Below the pieces are notes generated by a model that saw nothing but the letters and a program-made list of their open reading frames with translations, was not told the origin of the DNA and did no database searches. A program made the position numbers and the translations under genes. DNA of 64,000 nt from NCBI GenBank assembly GCA_004555725.1, contig SFHC01000003.1, positions 100,977-164,976 of the forward strand, given 5' to 3'. Positions 44,891 through 52,948 of this stretch are shown piece after piece. Position 1 is the first letter of the stretch; each line of letters begins with the position of its first letter. The stretch comes from [Eubacterium] saphenum. GTDB taxonomy: Bacteria; Bacillota; Clostridia; Peptostreptococcales; Anaerovoracaceae.

Positions 44891-46576
44891 TTATTTGGTT
44901 GTTGATTCCGGTTCTTTCGGGTTGACGTACACCGTCCGGTTGTGCGTGAAAATCACCATGCCCGGCTTGGCGCCGTTTGGTTTCTTAACGTAACGGACGC
45001 GGACGTAATCGACAGGAACATTTTCCGAGGTTCTCGCCTTGCTGTGGAAGGCTGCGAGTGCAGCCGCCTCCATGACTGCCGTCTCCGTCAGTTCCTTTCC
45101 GGCCGTTTCCAGAATGACGTGCGATCCCGGAATATCTTTTGTGTGCAGCCAGTAGTCGTTCTTGGACGCCAGCTTCAGTGTCAGAGCGTCGTTCTCTTTA
45201 TTATTCCGTCCGACCAGAACGGTAAACCCGTCACTCGTCGTGTATTTCAGCGGATGCGGGCGGAATTTCGGCTTCTTTCTGCGGGCGGACGCCTTGCGTG
45301 CGCGGATCCAGCCCTCTTCTTCCAGTTCCTGGCGAAGTTCCTCAATATCGCGGATACTATCCGTATTATTCAGATAAGTCAGCACCGATTCCAGATAATC
45401 AATGTTCTCCTGATTTTCCTTCAGCTGCGCTTTTTTCTCATGCACGGCCGTCTTCGATTTTCCGTACTGCTTGAAATAGTTCTGCGCGTTCTTGTTCGGA
45501 GACCATCTCGGATCGAGCGGAATCGTGACCGGTTTTCCGGTATAGTAGTTTGTGACCGTCACTTCCTTCATTCCCGGCTCCATCAGATGCATGTTGGCCG
45601 TCAGCAGTTCCCCGAACAGTCTGAGCTGCTCGGAGTTTTCCGCGCGCAGGAGGTCTTCCTTCAGGCGCTGCTGTTTCAGGTACAGCTTGTCCAGGCGTGT
45701 CTGGACAGAATGGACCAGACTGTGGGATTTCTGGCGCGCGCGGTTAGTTGCGTTCCGGTGCTCATAGAAATACCCGCAGGCGTGGCTGAGCGAGTCAAAA
45801 TCCAGCCGTTTGCAAGTATCCTCATACTCTTCCAGAGGGGCCATGTAGAATTCCACCGGGCGTCCATCCTCGTCCTCATAGACGACCGGCTTCAGCGCAC
45901 CGTCCTCAATCCTCGACAAAAACTGACGCAGCAAGGCGTAACGGTTCGGCGCGCGGAACAGAGCGCGCGCAAAACAAGGTGCAATTCCTCCGACCTTGGA
46001 CAGGATAGCCTTTGGCGTATCACCGGCCTCATCCAGCTGCTCCTGTGTAATTTCCCGGAACGGGATCTTATTCTGCGAAGGAGGATAGGTGTAGATCATG
46101 CCCGGCAGGACCTGGCGGGCGCGGTTGACGTCCAGAGAAATCTTTTTTATGCAGTCTATGATCTTTCCTGTCGACATCTCCACCAGGACAATATTGCTGT
46201 GCTTGCCCATAATTTCAAAAATCAGCTTCTTATTCACTGTAAAACCGAGTTCATTCAGTGTTTCCACAGAGATCTCCAGAATACGTTCTGAATCCTTCTG
46301 TTCTACACTGGTAATCCGTCCGCTCTGAAGATGCTTTCTCAGAAGCATGCAGAATGGAAGCGGCGACGGCGGGTTCAGGGGATTCCTGTCGATCAGGCGG
46401 ACACAGGACGCCGATGAATCCACGGTAGCATAGAGCCTCTTGTTTCCAGTTTTCGTATGGATATGCAGAACGAGTTCACTCGATTCCGGCTGATAGATTT
46501 TATCAATTTTTCCGTATAGAATCTGCTCCTGCAGTTCTCCGGCCATTGCGGCGGTAACGATTCCGTCAAATGCCAT
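44891..46576 (-). CDS. rqcH: Ribosome quality-control factor RqcH (NFACT/FbpA)
   Basis: The 561-residue protein has the NFACT-N domain at its start (MAFDGIVTAAMAGELQEQILYGKIDKIYQP), a central coiled coil, and the NFACT-R domain (GFTVLVGRNNKENDALTLKLASKNDYWLHTKDIPGSHVIL). Bacterial RqcH binds stalled 50S subunits and adds C-terminal alanine tails; older literature calls it fibronectin-binding protein. The start at 46576 is chosen by family; AAGGAG lies 12 bases upstream. A longer frame upstream overlaps yicC and is rejected. Confidence 0.92.
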   Translation of the reverse strand: MAFDGIVTAAMAGELQEQILYGKIDKIYQPESSELVLHIHTKTGNKRLYATVDSSASCVRLIDRNPLNPPSPLPFCMLLRKHLQSGRITSVEQKDSERILEISVETLNELGFTVNKKLIFEIMGKHSNIVLVEMSTGKIIDCIKKISLDVNRARQVLPGMIYTYPPSQNKIPFREITQEQLDEAGDTPKAILSKVGGIAPCFARALFRAPNRYALLRQFLSRIEDGALKPVVYEDEDGRPVEFYMAPLEEYEDTCKRLDFDSLSHACGYFYEHRNATNRARQKSHSLVHSVQTRLDKLYLKQQRLKEDLLRAENSEQLRLFGELLTANMHLMEPGMKEVTVTNYYTGKPVTIPLDPRWSPNKNAQNYFKQYGKSKTAVHEKKAQLKENQENIDYLESVLTYLNNTDSIRDIEELRQELEEEGWIRARKASARRKKPKFRPHPLKYTTSDGFTVLVGRNNKENDALTLKLASKNDYWLHTKDIPGSHVILETAGKELTETAVMEAAALAAFHSKARTSENVPVDYVRVRYVKKPNGAKPGMVIFTHNRTVYVNPKEPESTTK

Positions 46577-46723
46577 AGCTATAATCAACTCCTTATTTTC
46601 TCGCGCATATCGCGGCAATATTACCATTATATGCTTGCTTTCATGCGATTGTAAAGAGACAGGCGCTGTGATAAAATATTCATATGTATGCACGGAATGA
46701 TAAACAGAGCAGGAGGCGCAGAT

Positions 46724-47611
46724 ATGATCAGAAGCATGACAGGATTTGGACGTGGCGAGTATAAGGATGAGGAGCGGTGTGTAACTGCAGAAATCCGGTC
46801 TGTTAATCACCGTTACTGTGATGTTTCGGTAAAGCTGCCGTATGCGTACCAGTTTGCGGAAGATCCGATCCGCAAGGCCGTCAAAAAGCACATCCAGAGG
46901 GGAAAACTGGACTGCCGGATCACGATTGATCTGCTGAAGGACAGCGACGTCACTATCGCGCTGAACCGCCCGGCGCTGGAACAATATATGGAAAGTGTCT
47001 CTGTGATGAAGGAAGAGTACGGGCTGAAAGGCGATCTTTCTGTGGATCTGGCGGCGTCGCTGCCGGGCGTATTTAAAGAAGAGACGTCAGTTGCCGATGA
47101 AGGGGCAATCGTGAACGCCTGCCGGGCTGCCGCGGAACAGGCTGCGGAGAATCTGAGCGGAATGCGCCTGATTGAGGGTGAGAAACTCGCAAAGGATCTG
47201 ATGATGCGTGCGGATCTGGTGAAATCATATGTGGAGTCCATTGAAGAGCGCGCTGAGCATGTGCCGGAAGAGTACCGTGATAAACTGCGCGATCGGATTA
47301 ACGACCTTCTCTCTGACACTTCTGCAGAAATTCCAGAGGACCGGCTGGCCGTGGAAGTCGCTGTTTTTGCTGACAAAGCGAATATTACCGAGGAGCTGAT
47401 CCGGCTGAAGAGCCACATGGATCAGATGAAATCCATCATCAAAAGCGATGAAGAGGCTGACGGAAAGAAACTGGACTTCCTGGTGCAGGAAATGAACCGC
47501 GAAGTCAATACCATTGGTTCCAAGGCCAATGATCTGGAAATTACCAGACTGGTTCTGAAATCCAAAGCAGAAATTGAAAAGATCCGCGAACAGGTACAGA
47601 ATATCGAGTAA
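46724..47611 (+). CDS. YicC-family endoribonuclease
   Basis: The 295-residue protein begins MIRSMTGFGRGEYK and ends with the DUF1732 domain (DFLVQEMNREVNTIGSKANDLEITRLVLKSKAEIEKIREQVQNIE), both diagnostic. YicC proteins have been shown to cut RNA. ATG 46724 follows AGGAGG. It precedes gmk and rpoZ, the usual order in Firmicutes. Confidence 0.94.
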   Translation: MIRSMTGFGRGEYKDEERCVTAEIRSVNHRYCDVSVKLPYAYQFAEDPIRKAVKKHIQRGKLDCRITIDLLKDSDVTIALNRPALEQYMESVSVMKEEYGLKGDLSVDLAASLPGVFKEETSVADEGAIVNACRAAAEQAAENLSGMRLIEGEKLAKDLMMRADLVKSYVESIEERAEHVPEEYRDKLRDRINDLLSDTSAEIPEDRLAVEVAVFADKANITEELIRLKSHMDQMKSIIKSDEEADGKKLDFLVQEMNREVNTIGSKANDLEITRLVLKSKAEIEKIREQVQNIE

Positions 47612-47701
47612 AATATCCGTTCATCGCATGGGTATCTCCTTGAAAAAAAGCGTTTTTCATGCTAAAATTAGAGTTCGTAGTAAACGTATGGAGGAGTTCA
47701 G

Positions 47702-48328
47702 ATGAGTGAAAAACGCGGAAAACTTTTTGTCATATCGGGTCCGTCAGGAGCCGGAAAAGGAACCATCTGCAAGCGGCTTATAGAAGACAGCGATCCGTCT
47801 AAACTGGCGCTGTCCGTATCCATGACGACGCGGAAGCCGCGTGAAGGCGAGGTTGACGGCATCAACTATTTCTTTAAAACAAAAGAGGAGTTTATGCAGG
47901 AGGCAGACCGCGGCGGGCTTCTGGAATACGCTGCCGTATATGAGAATTATTACGGTACGCCGAGAGCCTACGTAGAAGAGAAACTGAATCAGGGCACAGA
48001 TGTCATTCTGGAAATTGATATTCAGGGTGCGATGAATGTAAAGAAATCCCGCCCGGAGAGTGTGTTCATCTTTATTCTTCCGCCGTCTATGGATGTGCTG
48101 CGCAGCCGTCTGATCGGCCGCGGCACGGAAACCAGAGAAGCCGTAGAGCTGAGGCTGTCCAAGACCAGGAGTGAGGTCGTTCACATCCGCGATTATGATT
48201 ATTACGTTGTAAATGATGATCTGGAAACTGCCGTGGCGGAGACCAAGGCGATCTTTACAGCGGAGCGTCAGAAAGTTGAGGACAGTGTCTCGGAAATCCT
48301 GAAGAACTACGGTGTAGAAAATGCGTGA
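47702..48328 (+). CDS. gmk: Guanylate kinase
   Basis: The 208-residue enzyme phosphorylates GMP to GDP. Walker A is SGPSGAGKGTI and the GMP-binding region reads SVSMTTRKPREGEVDGINYFF; EIDIQGAMNVKK is also typical. ATG follows GGAGG. It shares a run with yicC and rpoZ. Confidence 0.97.
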   Translation: MSEKRGKLFVISGPSGAGKGTICKRLIEDSDPSKLALSVSMTTRKPREGEVDGINYFFKTKEEFMQEADRGGLLEYAAVYENYYGTPRAYVEEKLNQGTDVILEIDIQGAMNVKKSRPESVFIFILPPSMDVLRSRLIGRGTETREAVELRLSKTRSEVVHIRDYDYYVVNDDLETAVAETKAIFTAERQKVEDSVSEILKNYGVENA

Positions 48329-48473
48329 AACGCTGAACGCAAGATAGAAAAGACAGAAACAGAAGATCAATCATAAAATCAAATCGTCAGATAGTCCGCA
48401 GAATCTGGTCATGCAGGGCGCCGGAGCGGATGCGGGGGGAAAATCCCCGGAGTATATAGGAGGAAGATCAACC

Positions 48474-48899
48474 ATGTCCATGTTATATCCATCAATCAAT
48501 GAACTGAAGAAAAAAGTCGACAGTCAGTATACGCTGTGCATTCTTGCGGCTAAACGTGCGCGCGATCTGATCGATGGCAAGCCGGCTCTGGCTGAGTGCG
48601 ACAGCGACCGTCCGGTATCCAAGGCGGCAATGGAAATCTCTAAGGATCTGATTTCCTATAAACGTCCGGCTATCGCACTTGCGGACGAGGCAGAGGATAT
48701 CGGCATGAATCTGGAAGAGCTTGCGGAGCAGGTCGGCGCTGAACCGCTTACGCAGGAAGAAATCAGTCAGCTGAAGGCAGACGGAGAGGAGAGTATTCTC
48801 GGCGGAATTGAGCTCGCTTCAGATACAGAGGCAGAAACGGATAATAATCCTTTTGATGAAGCGGCGAACGCGGATGGGGCTGCGGATACGGAGGAATAA
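48474..48899 (+). CDS. rpoZ: RNA polymerase omega subunit with acidic C-terminal tail
   Basis: The 141-residue protein starts MSMLYPSINELKKKVDSQYTLCILAAKRARDL, the omega fold that braces the beta-prime subunit. The last 60 residues are strongly acidic and low-complexity (ending DEAANADGAADTEE), an extension not present in short omegas. ATG 48474 follows TAGGAGG. Confidence 0.92.
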   Translation: MSMLYPSINELKKKVDSQYTLCILAAKRARDLIDGKPALAECDSDRPVSKAAMEISKDLISYKRPAIALADEAEDIGMNLEELAEQVGAEPLTQEEISQLKADGEESILGGIELASDTEAETDNNPFDEAANADGAADTEE

Positions 48900-48931
48900 T
48901 GAGCGCGCGGCAGTGCGCACGATGAAAGAGA

Positions 48932-48968
48932 GAGGCTGCAGCCCCGGGAAGGGGCCGCGGTCTTTTTG
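48932..48968 (+). terminator. Intrinsic terminator after rpoZ
   Basis: GAGGCTGCAGCCCC pairs imperfectly with GGGGCCGCGGTC across a GGAA loop, followed by TTTTT. Confidence 0.7.
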
Positions 48969-49002
48969 CGGTTTTAGAAGAAATGGATAAAGGATGAAAA
49001 CT

Positions 49003-50733
49003 ATGAATAGGGAAGACAGAAGCATGACGGCTGCGGATGTGTTAGGCAGTCTGGACCCTGAACCGAAGAATGTGTTCCGGTTCTTCAATAAGCTGTCCCG
49101 GATTCCGCGGGGCTCCCGCAGTACGGATCAGGCAGCCGGTTTTCTGCTGGCTTTTGCGGAGAACAGGGGTCTGAAATGTACGATCGATGCCTATAATAAT
49201 GTGGTTATCTGCAGAGACGCGTCGGAGGGAATGGAGGATCATCCGCCGGTCATGCTCCAGGCGCATCTGGATATGGTGGTCGAACGCGATGCGCGCGCAG
49301 AGAACGATCCGCGCACGTACGGAATTTCGATTTATTCGGAAGGCAGCTGGATGAGAGCAAAAGGGACGACGCTCGGCGCAGATGACGGGATCGGCTGCGC
49401 GATGATTTTGGCGATTCTGGATGACGATACGCTGCGCCATCCAAAAATTGAAGCGCTTTTCACGTCTGATGAGGAGATTGGAATGAAAGGCGCGCAGAAG
49501 CTGGATGATCACATTCTGCGCGCGCTGACTGCTGCGCGGTGCATTAATCTGGACACCCATAACGGCGATCAGATCGTGCAGGCGAGCACAGGCGGACTTT
49601 CTGTTGAGACCGTTCTTCCAATCCGCAGAACACCGATGACGGGAAGCGTCCGGTGCACCGTCAGGGTCATGGGGCTGGCCGGCGGCCACAGTGGAAGTGA
49701 TATTCTTATGGGCAGAGGAAACGCCCTGATGATTCTGGGAAGAGTCCTGTATGAGCTGTTCCACACTGCTCCTGTGCGCCTGGTTTCTATCAAAGGCGGC
49801 ACCAGATTAAATGCCATTCCGTCGCATGCAGAAGCAGAAATCGTGACGACCCAGAAGGGCGTTCCGCGCATTACAGAAATCAGCGAACGCATGCAGGAGA
49901 TTCTGAGCAAAGAGTATGCCGGGACAGATGACGGCCTGCAGATTGAAGTCGATATTCAGGACCAGAATCAGGAAAGCGCACAAGCAGCCGAGGGACAGAG
50001 ACGCGTCGCCGCAGAGAGGGTTCACACAGAACGAGGCGGCCGGGGAGTCGGTGCTGCCGGATCAGACGCCGGCGATTCTTTCTGGCAGAAAGCCGCAAAA
50101 AAACAAGTCGTCATGCATACTAACACGGTCGTGTCTGCCGGCACACAGCGTCCCGCAGAACCGGACGTGCGCATCTACCGCCGCGTCGGAGGACAGGACT
50201 CACTCAACATTCCCCTGGATGAAAAAAGCACTCGCGCCGTGCTGTCCTTTCTCATGTGCGTTCCGCACGGAGTCGTCCGCATGAGCCCGCTTCATCCGGA
50301 CATCGCAGAAGTGTCATCGGTAATCTCACAGGCAGAAATGAAGAGAAGTGAGTTCCGTGCAGTTGGACTCATCCGCAGCTTTTCTGAAACCAGAAAATAT
50401 TACCTGGCAGAGCGGATAGAAACCCTTGCCGAAACCCTGAACGGCGATATCATGACCTTTGATAATTACCACGCCTGGCAGGGGAACACGGAGTCGCCGC
50501 TTGCCGATGCCTATGCGCGCGCATACCGGCAGAAAAACGGAAAAGATCCTCTCCGCACCGCTGGCCCTGCCAGTCTGGAGTGCGGCATCCTCTGTGAAAA
50601 ACTGGGCGGACACATGGATATTATTTCCGTCGGCCCGACTGTAGAAAACGCCCACTCCACCCGCGAGCAGCTCTCCATCCCGTCGACGCAGAACGTCTAC
50701 GAAGTATTGAAAGCCGTGCTGGAAGAGCTGTAG
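49003..50733 (+). CDS. Aminoacyl-histidine dipeptidase (PepD, M20 family)
   Basis: The 576-residue metallopeptidase cleaves Xaa-His and other dipeptides in the cytosol. Metal-binding landmarks are MLQAHLDMV, the Asp of TLGADDGIGCAMILAILDD, FTSDEEIGMKGA, and a late ECGILCEKLGGHMDIISVGP. Between about residues 319 and 400 (49959-50206) lies a low-complexity insertion rich in Gln, Arg, Gly and Ala that normal PepD (about 480-490 residues) lacks; it falls in the lid-domain region. The second ATG (49003), nine bases after AAAGG, is preferred. Confidence 0.9.
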   Translation: MNREDRSMTAADVLGSLDPEPKNVFRFFNKLSRIPRGSRSTDQAAGFLLAFAENRGLKCTIDAYNNVVICRDASEGMEDHPPVMLQAHLDMVVERDARAENDPRTYGISIYSEGSWMRAKGTTLGADDGIGCAMILAILDDDTLRHPKIEALFTSDEEIGMKGAQKLDDHILRALTAARCINLDTHNGDQIVQASTGGLSVETVLPIRRTPMTGSVRCTVRVMGLAGGHSGSDILMGRGNALMILGRVLYELFHTAPVRLVSIKGGTRLNAIPSHAEAEIVTTQKGVPRITEISERMQEILSKEYAGTDDGLQIEVDIQDQNQESAQAAEGQRRVAAERVHTERGGRGVGAAGSDAGDSFWQKAAKKQVVMHTNTVVSAGTQRPAEPDVRIYRRVGGQDSLNIPLDEKSTRAVLSFLMCVPHGVVRMSPLHPDIAEVSSVISQAEMKRSEFRAVGLIRSFSETRKYYLAERIETLAETLNGDIMTFDNYHAWQGNTESPLADAYARAYRQKNGKDPLRTAGPASLECGILCEKLGGHMDIISVGPTVENAHSTREQLSIPSTQNVYEVLKAVLEEL

Positions 50734-50745
50734 GAGTCGTAAGAG

Positions 50746-50792
50746 CTGCGGCGCCGGACGCGCCACCTTGAAAAAGCGTCCGGGCGCCGCAG
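50746..50792. terminator. GC-rich hairpin after pepD
   Basis: CTGCGGCGCCGGACGC pairs with GCGTCCGGGCGCCGCAG (one bulge) across a 14-base loop containing a run of five A. No T-run follows, so it may act as a weak or factor-aided terminator, or stop minus-strand transcription. Confidence 0.5.
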
Positions 50793-50881
50793 ATGCTCGG
50801 GTCGGACCATGCCGGAAGGGAGGATTGTAGAGCGCATGAAAATCTTTTCGAAAAAACTTTAAAAATAATTTCGAAATCCTG

Positions 50882-50910
50882 TTGACAATCTTACAGATAT
50901 GCGGTATATT
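50882..50910 (+). promoter_or_regulatory. Promoter of the tRNA operon
   Basis: TTGACA at 50882-50887 and TATATT at 50905-50910 are separated by 17 bases. The pair precedes the first tRNA by 40 bases and matches a strong housekeeping promoter. Confidence 0.85.
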
Positions 50911-50950
50911 AATATCGTTGTCACTGAGGTGAGCGCAGTGAGCAAGATGA

Positions 50951-51022
50951 TCCGAAGTAGCTCAATGGTGGAGCAACCGGCTGTTAACCGGTAGGCTGTG
51001 GGTTCGAGCCCCACCTTCGGAG
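50951..51022 (+). tRNA. tRNA-Asn (GTT)
   Basis: Acceptor TCCGAAG pairs with CTTCGGA; the anticodon arm is ACCGG-CTGTTAA-CCGGT, anticodon GTT. The T loop reads GGTTCGAGCCC. CCA is not encoded. Confidence 0.95.
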
Positions 51023-51031
51023 TTTCCTTTT

Positions 51032-51117
51032 GCCGGTGTGGCGGAATTGGCAGACGCACAGGACTTAAAATCCTGAGGTCTTTATCGACCGTACCGGTTC
51101 GACCCCGGTCACCGGCA
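51032..51117 (+). tRNA. tRNA-Leu (TAA)
   Basis: Acceptor GCCGGTG pairs with CACCGGC. The anticodon arm CAGGA-CTTAAAA-TCCTG carries TAA, and the long variable arm (GGTCTTTATCGACC) is typical of leucine tRNA. CCA is not encoded. Confidence 0.95.
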
Positions 51118-51147
51118 TATTTGATTCGTGACCGGCGGGGTCATCGT

Positions 51148-51223
<76 letters not shown>

Positions 51224-51586
51224 AGTTTATTGAGAATCCAATCTTCACAGTGTGTGGAGGTTGGATTTTTTTATCTTCCGGATCAATTTATCACTTATTT
51301 AACACAAGGGACGATCTGTACGGAATGGCGGATCACAATGAACTTGTGCGTGTAAGGGGAAAAGGGAATAAAGGTGTGGAGTGGATAGGAGGAACAGAAA
51401 TTTATTAGCAATGAGGGGTGCTTACTTTAGTGTTGCAAATATTATTCTGACATGTATAATATCTTTATATAATGTTAAGTGATTATCTGGTTTTATTAAT
51501 GATCAGACAGTAAAGAATGGATTGCACACATATTCTTTTCACAATTGTGAGATATTTGGTTTCTACTTAGATAAAGAAAGGAAATT
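51224..51586. other. Intergenic region at the left edge of the defence island
   Basis: The tRNA terminator lies at 51235-51275. The remaining 310 bases become AT-rich (about two thirds A+T) and carry no gene I can support. A short coding-like remnant at 51320-51408 (ending GVEWIGGTEIY) precedes a stop, but its origin is unknown. This is the likely composition border of the acquired DNA. Confidence 0.5.
51235..51275 (+). terminator. Terminator of the tRNA operon
   Basis: AATCCAATCTTCACA pairs with TGTGGAGGTTGGATT over 15 bp (two G-T pairs), loop GTG, then seven T. Confidence 0.9.
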
Positions 51587-52564
51587 ATGAGTAAGCCTCA
51601 AACTATTGATGAACTCATGCATCATTTGAAATATGAAAACGGGATTGACATCGATGGAGATGAGCAGAAAGATCAACTAATATGTTATGGTTATTATCAT
51701 GGATATAAGGGGTATCGTTTCTTCAATAAACCAAAGTGCAAGATTCCGTATACGAACTTTGATGAAGTGATTGCGGTTATCGAATACGATAATAATTTAA
51801 AATCAGCACTGTATCCTGCGGTCATGTTTCTTGAAACGGCAATCAAGAATATTGTTTGTAATACTTCAGTAATTGGCTTAGAAGATAATACTTTTGATGC
51901 AGTATATAAGGAACGAATGAAGGATAATCCATCAGATTCAAAACTGCGGTTTAATCGGTTACAACTTAGAAATGCTGTATATTCCAGAATATCCCATGAA
52001 TACAAAAATGAAAAAAATAAAGAAAATCAAATGGTTAGACATTTTTATAATCGAGGTGAAGATGTACCCATTTGGGGAGTTTTTGAAATAATCTTCTTAA
52101 GCGACTTGGCTAGTTATTTTAGTTGTCTGGATTTCGAATTCAGAGAAAAAGTTTTACGTGAAATGAATATTTTGGATGCTTCGATTGATACGAACCGACA
52201 GTTAATATCTAACATACTATACACACTGAAACCTTTGCGCAATGCCGTTGCACACAATAACATTGTTTTCGACGCACGCTTTAAAGATCGCAATATTAAT
52301 GCTGTTGTGAAGAAATGGGCGGAGAAGGAGAGTGGGATAAAAAACATTTCATTGTATTCATTAATTGACTATATTATTATTATTTGTTGTTTGTTAAATA
52401 GATTTGATTTTAACATGAAGCGTGCTAAACATGTTTTTCAAACATATAAAGATCAAAATAAAATATTAGAGCAATCTGTATCATCCGAAATATACAATAT
52501 GCTCATTCCACCAAATGTTGTTGTAAAGCTTAAAGGCTTGGAAAGACTTATTAAAGAAAATTAG
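51587..52564 (+). CDS. Abi_2-family abortive-infection protein (HEPN-like)
   Basis: The 325-residue protein matches the Abi_2 family (AbiD/AbiF type): an early ICYGYYHGYKGYRFF segment, the FLETAIKNIVCN helix and a late RNAVAHN motif, the R-x4-H of HEPN ribonucleases (Arg and His near residue 219). Such proteins are thought to cut RNA and stop growth on phage infection. Codons are strongly AT-rich compared with the chromosome, indicating recent transfer. AAGAAAGGAAATT precedes the ATG. No antitoxin gene is next to it. Confidence 0.85.
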   Translation: MSKPQTIDELMHHLKYENGIDIDGDEQKDQLICYGYYHGYKGYRFFNKPKCKIPYTNFDEVIAVIEYDNNLKSALYPAVMFLETAIKNIVCNTSVIGLEDNTFDAVYKERMKDNPSDSKLRFNRLQLRNAVYSRISHEYKNEKNKENQMVRHFYNRGEDVPIWGVFEIIFLSDLASYFSCLDFEFREKVLREMNILDASIDTNRQLISNILYTLKPLRNAVAHNNIVFDARFKDRNINAVVKKWAEKESGIKNISLYSLIDYIIIICCLLNRFDFNMKRAKHVFQTYKDQNKILEQSVSSEIYNMLIPPNVVVKLKGLERLIKEN

Positions 52565-52948
52565 GTTGACTTTGCTTATGGCATTTTCTATAATTATTAT
52601 ACCGAATGAGGCGTATGTTTGCGGACTGCGCTGGGAGAGTCACTCTGTGGCTCTCCATTTTATTTTCTAGCTATCTTTTTCTTCGCACGGAATACAGATT
52701 TTCACACCTTTTGTTTAGTATATTTTCTACCTATATTGAAAATCGAATGTTCATGTTTTCTATACGCATGTATAATAGAACTTATTGAACTCCCTTACGC
52801 AGGAACGCAGTGTGCGTCCACTGGATGATGGAAAACGGAAAGAAGCAGGCATTAAAGCCAGGATGATCCAGGTAATGAATCTGGTTTGCGATCCAGCTTC
52901 AACGGTTCAGCGGGGGAGAATACGGTATCAATTTGAAGGAGAGAAAGT
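52565..52948. other. Intergenic region between Abi_2 and hsdM
   Basis: GGAGAG and CTCTCC (52634-52656) form a short hairpin followed by ATTTTATTTT, likely the Abi_2 terminator. About 290 further bases contain no gene; the hsdM promoter must lie here. GC content rises toward hsdM. Confidence 0.5.

Noticed and set aside
44942..46291. 449-codon frame on the plus strand
   Set aside because: It is antisense to rqcH, which has complete NFACT motifs.
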